DNA from: Argopecten irradians
Lineage: Eukaryota > Mollusca > Bivalvia > Pectinida > Pectinidae
Reading direction: 5' to 3'
Length of the DNA: 64,000 nucleotides
NCBI RefSeq assembly: GCF_041381155.1
Contig: NC_091137.1
Location: 12,209,765 to 12,273,764 of the forward strand
Part shown: positions 50,701 to 62,300 of the stretch, piece after piece
Position numbering within the stretch: the stretch's first letter is position 1
Layout: each line of letters begins with the position of its first letter
Program-made: the position numbers and the translations under genes
The notes under the pieces: model-generated
Databases searched by the model: none
What the model was told of the DNA's origin: nothing
Seen by the model: only the letters and a program-made list of their open reading frames with translations

Positions 50701-53650
50701 ATTCTCTATGGTCATGTTGCCCCTGCCATTTCTCTATGGCCATGTTACCCTGCCATTCTCTATGTCCATGTTGCCCCTGCCATTCTCTATGTCCATGTTG
50801 CCCTGCCATTCTCTATGTCCATGTTGCCCCTGTCATTCATTCTCTATGTCCATGTTGCCCCTGCCATTCTCTATGTCCATGTTGCCCCTGCCATTCTCTA
50901 TGGTCATGTTGCCCCTGCCATTCTCTATGTCCATGTTGCCCCTGCCATTCTCTATGTCCATGTTGCCCCTGCCATTCTCTATGGTCATGTTGCCCCTGCC
51001 ATTCTCTATGTCCATGTTGCCCCTGCCATTCTCTATGGTCATGTTGCCGCTGCCATTCTCTATGTCCATGTTGCCGCTGCCATTCTCTATATCCATGTTG
51101 CCCCTGCCATTCTCTATGGTCATGTTGCCCCTGCCATTCTCTATGGTCATGTTGCCCCTGCCATTCTCTATGTCCATGTTGCCCCTGCCATTCTCTATGT
51201 CCATGTTGCCCCTGCCATTCTCTATGTCCATGTTGCCGCTGCCATTCTCTATGTCCATGTTGCCGCTGCCATTCTCTATGTCCATGTTGCCGCTGCCATT
51301 CTCTATGGTCATGTTGCCCCTGCCATTCTCTATGTTCATGTTGCCCTGCCATTCTCTTGTCCATGTTGCCCCTGCCATTCTCTATGTCTATGTTCCCCTG
51401 CCATTCTCTATGCCATGTTGCCCCTGCCATTCTCTCATTTGTGTCATGTTGCCCGCTGCCATTCTCTATGCCCATGCTGCCCCTGCCATTCTCTATTTCC
51501 ATGTTGCCGCTGCCATTCTCTATGGTCATGTTGCCCCTGCCATTCTCTGTGGTCATGTTACCCTTGCCATTCTCTATGTCCATGTTGCCCCCATTCTCAA
51601 TGGCCATTTTCCCCTTGCATTCTCCATGGTCATGTTGCCGCTGCCATTCTCTATGTTATGTTGCCCCTGCCATTCTCTATGCCCATGTTGCCCCTGCCAT
51701 TCTTATGTCCATGTTGCCGCTGCCACTCTCTGCGATCATGTTGCCCCTGCCATTCTCCATGGTCATGTTACCCCTGCCATTCTCTATGTCCATTTTGCCC
51801 CTGTCATTCTCTATGTTTATGTTGCCGCTGCCATTCTCTATGGTCATGTTGCCCCTGCCATTCTCTATGTCCATGTTGCCGCTGCCATTCTCTATGTCCA
51901 TGTTACCCCTGTCATTCTCTATGTCCATGTTGCCGCTGCCTTTCTCTATGTCCATGTTGCCGCTGCCTTTCTCTATGTCCATGTTGCCGCTGCCTTTCTC
52001 TATATCCATGTTGTCCCTGCCATTCTCTTTGGTCATGTTGCCCCTGCCATTCTCTATGATCATGTTACCCCTGCCATTCTCTATGATCATGTTACCCCTG
52101 CCATTCTCTATGTCCATGTTACCCCTGTCATTCTCTATGTCCATGTTGCCTCTGCCATTCTCTATGTCCATGTTGCCGCTGCCTTTCTCTATGTCCATGT
52201 TGCCGCTGCCTTTCTCTATGTCCATGTTGCCGCTGCCTTTCTCTATATCCATGTTGTCCCTGCCATTCTCTATGATCATGTTACCCCTGCCATTCTCTAT
52301 GACCATGTTACCCCTGTCATTCTCTATGTTTATGTTGCCTCTGCCATTCTCTATGTCTATGTTGCCTGCTGCCATTCTCCATGGTCATGTTGCCGCTGCC
52401 ATTCTCTATGCCCATGTTGCCCCTGCCATTCTCTATTTCCATGTTGCCGCTGCCATTCTCTATGGTCATGTTGCCCCTGCCATTCTCTGTGGTCATGTTA
52501 CCCCTGCCTCTCTATGTCCATGTTGCCCCGTCATTCTCAATGGCCATTTTCCCCTTGCAATTCTCTATGGTCATGTTGCCGCTGCCATTCTCTATGTCCA
52601 TGTTGCCCCTGCCATTCTCTATGCCCATGTTGCCCCTGCCATTCTCTATTTCCATGTTGCCGCTGCCATTCTCTATGGTCATGTTGCCCCTGCCATTCTC
52701 TGTGGTCATGTTACCCCTGCCATTCTCTATGTCCATGTTGCCCCGTCATTCTCAATGGCCATTTTCCCCTTGCAATTCTCTATGGTCATGTTGCCGCTGC
52801 CATTCTCTATTGTTATGTTGCCCCTGCCATTCTCTATGCCCATGTTGCCGCTGCCACTCTCTGTGATCATGTTGCCCCTGCAATTCTCCATGGTCATGTT
52901 GCCCCTGTCATTCTCTATGTTTATGTTGCCGCTGCAATTCTCTATGGTCATGTTGCCCCTGCCATTCTTTATGGCCATGTTGCCGCTGCCATTCTCTATG
53001 TTTATGTTGCCCCTGCCATTCTCTATGTCCATGTTGCCCCTGCCATTCTCTATGTCCATGTTGCCCCTGCCATTCTCTATGTCTATGTTGCCGCTGCCAT
53101 TCTCTATGTCTATGTTGCCGCTGCCATTCTCTATGTCCATGTTGCCCCTGTCATTCTCTATGTTTTTGTTGCCGCTGCGATTCTCTATGGTCATGTTCCC
53201 CCTGCAATTCTCCATGGTCATGTTGCCCCTGCAATTCTCTATGTCCATTTTGCCCCTGTCATTTTCTATGTTTATGTTGCCGCTGCAATTCTTTATGGTC
53301 ATGTTGCCCCTGCAATTCTCTATGTCCATGTTGCCCCTGCAATTCTCCATGGTCATGTTTCCCCTGAAATTCTCTATGTTTATGTTGCCGCTGCAATTCT
53401 CTATGGTCATGTTGCCCCTGCAATTCTCTGTGTCCATGTTGCCCCTGTAATTCTCTATGGTCATGTTGCCCCTGCAATTCTCTATGTCCATGTTGCCCCT
53501 GCCATTCTCTATGTTTATGTTGCCCCTGCCATTCTCTATGTCCATGTTGCCCCTGCCATTCTCTGTGGTCATGTTGAGCCCTGTCATACACTATGGTCAT
53601 AGAATGCCTCTACCATTCTCTATGTCCATGTTGCCGCTGCCATTCTCTAT
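41762..53650. repeat. 11.9-kb satellite array of a 27-bp unit, ~440 copies
   Basis: The uninterrupted head-to-tail array, all in one orientation, has a unit that reads CCATGTTGCCCCTGCC followed by ATTCTCTATGT. Two positions are strongly dimorphic: CCGCTG versus CCCCTG, and TATGTCCATG versus TATGGTCATG. Many units have single-base deletions (26 bases), and a few have larger gaps. Units at the left edge (41762-41900) and especially the right edge (51.4-53.65 kb: GCAATTCTC, GTCATTCTC, TTTATGTTGCC) are more diverged than the core. Variant cassettes recur (see findings). The plus strand has no stop in any frame and the minus strand none in two frames. The long ORFs (for example 46043-53602) follow from this and are not regarded as genes. 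Confidence 0.97.
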
Positions 53651-54745
53651 TCAATCAAATCCTGCATCAAACTATGTCAATTGAATATGTTTGATATTTC
53701 TTTCAGTCGGTGAGCTTGAAGTCATTGATTTCATTGATTTCTGAAGAAATACCTAAAACTCAACATTGTGTCAACATCCTCTCTTCGAAAGGTTATGGAT
53801 TCATTCCTTGTGAGCATGCGGTTTCTGTTCCTGAAAAACATGGCGATGGCATGGGCAATTAAAAAAGTTTAAAGGCTTTACTTTATTAAACTCAGGGATA
53901 GAGGAGATGTATCGAAAAAAAGGGTATGTAGTTTGAATTTTTCTGATCGTCAATATCTTTGTCACCTGATTTTCAAGCAAACTACGGAAATCCACATTTG
54001 TTGGCCTTTCTGTTGCTATTTCCACTCGATGATACTATAGAAGAGCTTATCAGAAGGAGGGGGGGGGGGGTAACGGTGGCCTATTTTACCTGCAGATATT
54101 ACAAAGAACAAATACACTTTGTCGACATACTCTGTGGAATGTCACATCAAGGAGTCCAATTGTACTGTTTCTACAACATACCACTAAACGGTATAATAAA
54201 ACAGTAAGATATCGACTTCCTAGATATTCACTTCCTATTTCTATCTAGTCGACGCTATTCTGGAGTATATTATTTGGAAGTAGAAAGCGAAGCCTAAAAA
54301 AATCTTGCTTTTTTTCATTGTGATGTAGTAAACACAAAAATTGTTTGAGTAGGATTCCAGTATTTAATTCTGCTGTACTTGTTTAACTTGTGTAAAACCA
54401 AACACTGTGAAAAGTATGCCCTGCTAATCTATATCAACAGCGACAACCCAATCGTCCCCATTGTCCATGACCCCGATCAACTCCACACGCACATAAAGGT
54501 GTTGGATACGGGTGTGAAACAAGTCACCGATAACTTGATTTCATGGATTGTAAAATAAAATATACAGGTTGATGAAAATGGTTTTAGTTTGAGCTTGATA
54601 TTCGTGTATTTTCAGTTATCATATACAAACACTTCCTTAGTCAGCTCTGCATTCGCCTCTTCCCATCACCACCAGCACTTCCCCTGTCCATCACTGTCAC
54701 GTTGTCAGTGACGACACATCCCGTGATCTTGAAAGCTCTACAAAC
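53651..54745. other. Right flank of the satellite, no gene recognised
   Basis: The sequence becomes unique immediately after the last 27-bp unit. It has a short G run at 54059-54070. Open frames are short and unassigned. Confidence 0.3.
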
Positions 54746-55129
54746 TCAAGTACCAGCGACCATTGAGGTTGTTACAACCGATTCTCCTTTGTGGTTTTTT
54801 GGACGCTGTTTGTTCATCTCCACAATGGCATGGCCACTAGCTGTAACGCATAAACACAAAGGGTTTCCTCTTTTTCTGAATATATGCTCCAATATTGCCG
54901 ATAGAAGCTCTAGGATGTTATTCCTTCTGTCCCAGTGTGATGGTATTGGATGATAAATTAAAACCATAGCTTTGTTTGTGATATCCTGTTTTGTCCCTCC
55001 TTTTCTATCCAGAAGTGTTAAGTCATTACTTCTGTAGTTTACATATCCATGCATGGTCAACAAATGTGATCCATAGTGTATCATTAGAGGATGAACCAGA
55101 GGATCTTGTTGACTTAACGGGCAAACGTT
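54746..55129 (-). CDS. Unassigned open reading frame, possible exon or gene remnant
   Basis: The frame is open for about 127 codons between a TGA at 55130-55132 and a stop at 54746-54748. Its peptide has balanced, protein-like composition, for example LTLLDRKGGTKQDITNKAM and ILELLSAILEHIFRKRGN. The first ATG is at 55084. I do not recognise the family and see no clear splice acceptor upstream. It could be an exon, a retrocopy fragment or chance. Confidence 0.22.
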   Translation of the reverse strand, partial: NVCPLSQQDPLVHPLMIHYGSHLLTMHGYVNYRSNDLTLLDRKGGTKQDITNKAMVLIYHPIPSHWDRRNNILELLSAILEHIFRKRGNPLCLCVTASGHAIVEMNKQRPKNHKGESVVTTSMVAGT

Positions 55130-58100
55130 TCAGATTTTAACCACTTTCATTTAAAGTCCGTTCCAGTTAGATTGCAATTCCTTTGTTTTAATCTAATAGT
55201 ACAAACACTGTATATGTACTTATAATTTATTTCCACGTCCCTTTAAAGAAGCGTCCATGCTTCAGACCTAGTTTCATCACTCCCTTCTTTTTCAGTTGTG
55301 TGAAGGGCTTAACCGATGTCGTGGGCTTATATTAGGTTTTTGGATCAAGTTTAGGCCGAAAACATACCCAGATTAAGAATATTCTGTTTTATTAAATGAA
55401 CCACTTCTTCCTGTTTACAATCGTATTCAGCTCAGTATGAAAATATGGTCAAACACGTGCTCATGACTTTATTTAGTATCCTGTATTGTACAACAAAAGT
55501 CCAGATTGATGACGCATTTATATCCTTGGTTCATATCGGCAAAGTCATCAATTGGTCAACCAGGAAAAACACACATTGTCTACACATGTGTCATCAATTA
55601 CACACCTTCCATATATAGTGTGGGAATTTCTATCTTGGTACACCAACATTATTCAAACTAATTGATGTTGTCCCACATACCAGCTGGACAATAAAAGAAC
55701 GGGTTTCTAAAAGCAACCTTCCTTCATTTTTGTTGTATCATTTTATCAGCTTGGGTAATTGGTATTAATTTCTTAAACATAAAAGCCAAAGGGCCAGCTT
55801 TGTTTAGTTATTATATTTCATATCTTAAATAAGGGGATATTATTCATGTTATGCATTTAGGAAATTCTTTATTTTTTTTTTCGAAAGAAACAATGAAAAC
55901 ATTGACCCAATGTCCACATTAATACATTTACCACAAAGTCTTGCATATTCAAATGAAAAGAAAGATCAAACGAGAAGAATGCAAGCATTTTTTGAAAATT
56001 GATAACTGAATTGAATGATAGAAAACTATAGCTATTGGTAGAGACTTTTTATTATTGGTGTGCATGTTAAATTGAAGAAATAAGATTTCCATGTTAAATT
56101 GGAAATCTCAAAATGCTTATCAGTTATTATGCTAAGGATACTATATAGACCAAATTTGATTTGATAGTAAAGACAATCAATTGCTAAACTGCTTCGTTTG
56201 TGGGTTGCACTCGCTATATAGTACAGGTTTGAGGCCGACTATTCACAGCCGAGATTATTTGACTATACATTATAGATTGGTTAAGTTACCACCGCTTGTA
56301 CTTCAGAAAACTTGGTAAACAGAAATCTATACATTGGGTTACACAAACAAGACAGATAATTAATAGTCAACATAAAACGTGCAAAACATCAAGGAATCCT
56401 AATGGCGGTCATTCTGAGAGGCAGCTTTCTCTTTGTTTGACCCAAACATATTTTGACAATGTGGTTTTTTTTTACATTAATGCTGATAACAGCGAGAACC
56501 AACGGCAAGTAGCATCAACTCTAAAGTACAAGTTAGAAACTGTTTTTACTCCTTAATCAACTTATGACAAGTTTTATTTCGTAAGTCTAAGCCCAGTCGG
56601 CTAGAGGTTTCGATTGTTGTATACATGAAGCCATTTGTGGCATCTGTAGAATGTGTTGCTTGGTGTCTGCGACAGTATGCCTCCGAGATTAACCACTTTA
56701 ATGTCGGTGTTAGTTCCGCACTAGCCGTGGACACAATGGGCCTGACTTTTCTTTGTATTTTAAAGAAAATTAACTTTATTCACATATTTCATAAGAAATG
56801 TCTGATATAGATCAGATACTTGTATATGCTGCGACTTTATCCTTCCAGGGGTTTTAATATGTCGTCTGTACAATCAAACAACCTAATGACCTACCATGTG
56901 CATACTTAAGCGGTAGAAATTACAATATATATTGCCCTAGTATCGTTGCTGAGTTGTTTTGGTTGAAACTATCAGGAATTGGGACTTCAAATTTTGTTTG
57001 AACCACTTCAATCACATGATAAAATAATTTATATCCACTAAACTATGAGCCATTACATACATATTACGCGTAACTATTACAAGCAGAGTCTAGTAGACAT
57101 CATCTCTCTCGTCATGACGGTAAATATATAACATGGTCACTAAATTTGACTACCTCTGTGATTCGTGATTGTGTCTGGACGTCGGCGGTTCCAATTTGTT
57201 TGTAATATAGCTCCTAATGAGGCAGCGTTGTGATGAGTTGCCATATAATGGCGAGACACTACTGGTTTGATGGTGTATTTCTGTTGTAAAAGAAATAACC
57301 AGATATACATCCATCGTCTGTGTAGTGGTGCTTATCATGGACCTTCCATAAATGTCAGGACAGTCCTGGAACATATCCAAGCGGTAATGGCACTTAATTT
57401 CTTTATCAGGAATATCCATATCACATATCCAATGTTTTGTCCTTCATTTCTTCATGCCTCGATTTTCATCGTTTTTCATTCTAATTTCCTGGTATCATCC
57501 TTTTGGATTTGATCTCGTCTTCTTTAGTATCGACCATTTTAAGGAAGATATCTGTTGTCCTTTTAACCACCGACAATGTCCGTATATTTACTCTGTCAAA
57601 ATAGCCATCGCATTACCAGCTAGGTTTGATAGAGAACGTTGGATAGAGTGTTTGGACGAGAAGCATCAATATGATTAAGTCAATGACTCGCTGTTTGCGC
57701 TAGCCAATAATTTCTGATTACGTTTATAAGATGTTAGGCCCCGTTTTACGTTGCGTAAACTTACGATATCCTTTATCCCTTTGATGATACATCCATCAAA
57801 ACTGAATACACGCGACCGAATTTGCATTCTATATTTGAATACAAGAATTGAAATCATGAGGATGTTCAAACATTCAACCGACCAGAGCCTGGTCCCAGTA
57901 TCATCATTAACAGCACAATTAACTTACTTAACTTAAAACTCTACATAGGAAAACAAATGTCAAGTAAATGAAACTTTTTATGTTACTTTCGTAATGCCTT
58001 TATATGGACATATCTATGACGAAAATAAACGATTGCTAAACTATTGGATGTTGTGTTTTGTTTTTAACATAAAACATGTATCTAATTATAACCAGTATCA

Positions 58101-58511
58101 TTGATTCATTTCCAGGCTCATTTACATAAATGCATTTTTCCTTTTAAAGACATATTCTCAAATAATGTATCATATTTATATTTATTTACGGTTCTTCCTG
58201 AAAAGAACATCGCAAACATTTGACACAACATTTTTGGAAGGTTGAGTATGTTGACATAAGATACAACTTTCTGGTTTCTAAATAATATTGGTATCACCTT
58301 CCAACACGAATCGTCAGCAGATGATAACATGTTGGAATTTCTATGGTACTCAACTGTGTTCTTGATAACCGACTATTTCTTGTTTTCATATTGTATGAGA
58401 AACATAAAAAATAAGTTCTGCAATCATTAATTTTCCTTTTCTGACTGCAGTCATATCCCGAATCTGTCCCAACTGGATTTGCATGTATCAATTAGTTCGA
58501 TATCGTACATC
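55130..58511. other. Unannotated AT-rich stretch
   Basis: No gene, RNA or repeat could be supported. Several frames of 60-90 codons exist on both strands but overlap each other and have no recognisable motifs. Confidence 0.3.
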
Positions 58512-58836
58512 GCATTCAAAATACTTTTTCTCTATCAAAAACAGGAGCAGGCGAATTAGAATGTTTCTTCAGTTACAAAAAGTTACTTACTTTACACTGT
58601 TACCACCATTGAAAAGCTTGAGCTTCTTATTTTGCTTAAGATAAATGTAATGAAAATAATTAATTGCATCCCGAAGAAATTCCGTGGCACTATGTCCTGT
58701 AATGGAATGAAGTACTGATTGCGCATGCACCAAAAGTAAAAAAAAAATGTGAACTAGACACCCATATACACGATTGAAAACTAATTATTGTTCAAATGAT
58801 GGGTATCGTTTATGCTCTGTTGGCGGTGGAGCATCT
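58512..58836 (-). mobile_element. TTAA-type miniature element, copy 3 (inverted, one end degenerate)
   Basis: The reverse complement follows the copies at 19429 and 63553 (AAAACAGGAGCAG, AGTTACTTACTTTACAC, ACCACCATTGAAAAG, TGCGCATGCACC, TGTTGGCGGTGGAGCATCT). It ends at a TTAA (58837-58840). The left terminal repeat is barely recognisable, so this is an old copy. Confidence 0.75.
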
Positions 58837-59030
58837 TTAAAGTAATATAATGGTGTTCAGTTTAATGATGATAATAAACACACTCGGCTAACACAGGTTA
58901 ATGTCACACAATGTTTGTACTATGAGGTTGATAGTTCAGATACAAATTAAGATTAATAACGTTTGTTACATCTTAGACATAAATAAGGCTAATCAGAGTT
59001 CTGTTATTACACTGAGTCACAAATCCAATT

Positions 59031-59385
59031 ATACTGCAGTCTCCCAAAACATGCACGCACCACACACACAACCCGAACATACTGCAGTCTCCCAATACAA
59101 GCACGCGCCTCCCACACACAATTCAAAGGTACTACAGTCTCCCAAAACACGCACGCACCACACACACAACCCGAACATACTGCAGTCTCCCCAAACACGC
59201 ACGCACCTCCCACACACAACCCGAAGATACTACAGTCTCCCAAAACACGCCCGCACCACACGCACACAAAACCCGAACATACTACAGTCTCAAAAAATAA
59301 GCACGCACCACACACACAACCCGAACATACTGCAGTCTCCAAAAACACACACGCACATCACACACACACAACTCATACATATGAT
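59031..59385. repeat. 48-52-bp minisatellite, ~7 copies
   Basis: Units begin ATACTGCAGTCTCCCAAAAC and continue with a CA-rich part (GCACGCACCACACACACAA) and CCCGAACAT. Periods vary between 48, 50 and 52 bases because the CA run changes length. Frames across it give repetitive Thr/His/Asn or Cys/Gly peptides that are not credible proteins. Confidence 0.93.
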
Positions 59386-62300
59386 ATCGCTGTAGTCAAA
59401 CCCTGTTGTTTTTTGTCTGTACAACGATTTACACAAAAAAAACTTGTCATAATGATATATAGAATACTCACGAACTATAAATTTATGAGTTCTTAAGAGT
59501 AAAAGTACAGAGTTTCCTATCAACTATTGCAGTCTTTATTCATGTTTAGCAAAGTCTCACACGAGACAAATCATACTAAGTTAGAATCAAGAACTCTTTT
59601 TGCATCAAATCAATGCACTGGTTAACAGGAAAGTAACCTGAATGGCAGTGAAAATCCGTGTGATTGTACGACTATATCTTGGTCGTGATGAACTTTGTTT
59701 ATCAAACAGCAGCCCACTTAGACGACACGTCAGTGTAATTACAGGCACGGGAGTATTTTTGGCAAGTATTAATTGCATGCACGCGATGTGCTGAATGTCA
59801 GCTTTAAATTATCGACTGTTCATTTTGCCCTATTGAAAATAAATTGGCGTACATGCTTCTCAGAAGTTCATTTCTGCTTTCTCGATTCTAAATATAGATA
59901 ACTAAATCACTAGTTTTAGGATAATTTGTTACTCCAATGTAGAATACGTGTCGTTCGTAACGTACCTCCTACAACTGGGCTAAAAGGAGCTGGAAGCTTT
60001 ATTAGCCTAATAACTATTCACTTGGAACACTGGGGATTTTTCCAATGTCAATTTCAATGCAGTTATCTACTGAGTACTAGTCATACATTTCTACTATACA
60101 ACCTGTCCTGCAATACCATATTAGATTTAGTTTATGGAACTGTAAATGGATTTCTATTTCGTACAAAATGTTTTATTCGGGCAATAGGAAGAAATCAAAG
60201 AAATAGAACGTTTACGAAAACCCCAGCGTTTGCTGTGCGTTTTGTGAATATTTTTTTGGCACACGTAAGCAAATACTTTATTGATATATGTTATCATGAT
60301 TGTACTATCTGTCGTAACAGTTTGGTTTATAAATAAAAATCTTAAAAGAACAAAAGAGTCACGAAGCCTGCATTTTCAGTTGAAGATCTTAAATCATAAC
60401 ATAGGACTAGAAAGTACACAGACATATTATTGTTCAAGATTGTCTCCTATACCAGGGGTAACTAGCTTGGTTTGAATGTATGACAACATCATCTGGTTAT
60501 ATAAAAGCCTATATGTCATACTTATCTTAAAGTCCGACACGCATAAGGCACAATAAATATTGGCAGCATTTGCCGAAACATTAACCGCGATTTTCTGGTA
60601 GTGACTTGTCGGCCACACGAGTCACGTCTTCAATCTGTCTGGCACGTGCTGTCCTAAGCAATCAATAAAACTGACTTCCCTGGCCGGGATCGTTAGGGCG
60701 ATCAGGGAGAGCGCAAATTATAGTCGTGTAAGGGTACAGCACTTACCGTGTCAGTTATAGGGAGTTTGTTAGACAAGATGGGTTACAATTTGACGGGAAA
60801 ATATAAATCTTATGATCGGAAAAACTTCTCGTGGGAGAATAATTATAAGGCTTGACGCAAAAGGACCTAAATATAAATACAAACATTTCCAAGTATTTTA
60901 CGGAAACTCGATTTATATCGGTTTTTTTTAAAAGTTTTATTAAATTCGTGCGTGGGACACGATTTAATGTACTGAGTATGTAATTTAGACAAATCTAAAT
61001 AAAAGTATACATTGCCTAAACAGTTCTATATAAAGGTATGAGAACCATACAATAAAAAGCTAACGCCTCCATGTGATCTTTATATAAACCAAACCTGGGT
61101 TCAGTCGATATTTTTTTTTTATTTCACTTTGTAACATTATTCTCTGAATCTGTTACGCAAAGAAAAAAAATACGGTAGTAGCGAATTCAATTATAATAAC
61201 ATTAATTTTTGATAATGACTCAAACGGTTATAGTTTAGCGATGGTATGTATATCACTTAACAGTCGTTGTATTGGCAGTATTGCATTTAATATAAAGCAA
61301 TGCAACTAAGAGATAACAGTAATATTAAAATTCAATATGCATATTCAGGGCATCCTCTAGGGTTTCGAGCTTTTTCTGTAATAATGTGAAATTGTTTTGT
61401 TGATTTAGATTAATACAGGATATAATCCTGAAAAAGTCTTAATTATTTTACTTGTATAAACACATATTTCTATGCACTGACGCAAATATTCAATGGTTTT
61501 TGTACACTTGCAATCAGCGTGCTAATATGTAACACATTTATATAAAAAAAACAAGACAATTGTTAAACATATTCATATGTTTAAAAAAAGCCAAGACAAT
61601 TCGACGAAGGAAAAACCTCCCACCAATTGTGCCTTGATGTTGCGCAATATTCCCTTGCCTTGGCGGACCCATATACCACGTATGAAGTTCCAGTGCCTCA
61701 TAATGAAGGGAAAGAGAAAGAGCCCAGCTAAACTTCTCCCAATCATGTATGTGATCTGGCTGGTATTTGGCCACATTGCACCAAGATGGTTTCATGTACA
61801 AGTATTCAGTTTCACTACCTCAGAATATAGCACATTTAAAGAAAAGGCGCGGAAAAGTTATTTTTAATTGAGATTAAAGGTAAAAATGTAGGTGACAGTA
61901 ATCTGATATGAGACACATCAACTTTCAGGATATTCTAATATAGGAGATACATCCAGTTATTCTTTTAAACGGAAGTCAATGTCCTCGTTAAAAGGTCGCA
62001 AATTTTGGTAAGAGAATTTAAAAAACGACGTGAATTGCGCTCACAAAATAATGACGAAACAATCGATACCTACCCACAAGGGAACTAACTCTGTAACATG
62101 ACGGAATAAAGAAGGGGAGGGTGAATTTTCATTGTCTTATACTATAAGAGGGAGACTACGGAGTACATTAAAATACACTATAATTTAGATGAGTGCCATA
62201 CCATTGTCTAAAGAACCTTAAGTCCTCGTGTTTAGTCTGAATCGTTTTGGTTTTCATATAAATCAAATGTTGACGATACGGTTAATGAAACCCTCGGAAC

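Noticed and set aside
41873-53600. Minus-strand acidic repeat peptides (MDIENGRGN and HREWQGQHG types) as genes
   Set aside because: They are broken into many pieces wherever an indel shifts into the TAG-containing frame, and the dimorphic sites change the residue, so no selection for coding is visible.
41763-53602. Giant plus-strand ORFs (about 1300-2500 codons) across the satellite as structural or secreted repeat proteins
   Set aside because: All three plus frames are open purely because the 27-bp unit has no stop. Frequent single-base indels rotate the reading phase. There are no splice sites, signal peptide or unique domains at either end.
41762-53650. CRISPR-like array
   Set aside because: The repeats are directly contiguous with no spacers, in a eukaryotic intron-bearing context.
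59007-59395. Cys/Gly-rich and Thr/His-rich ORFs
   Set aside because: They are translations of the 48-52-bp CA-rich minisatellite.
59926-60336. 136-codon plus-strand ORF as a gene
   Set aside because: Composition looks random, there is no family resemblance, and no splice or promoter signals could be supported.
61538-61867. Overlapping 87-96-codon ORFs on both strands
   Set aside because: Opposite-strand frames over the same bases, with no recognisable motif and no splice or repeat context to support either.
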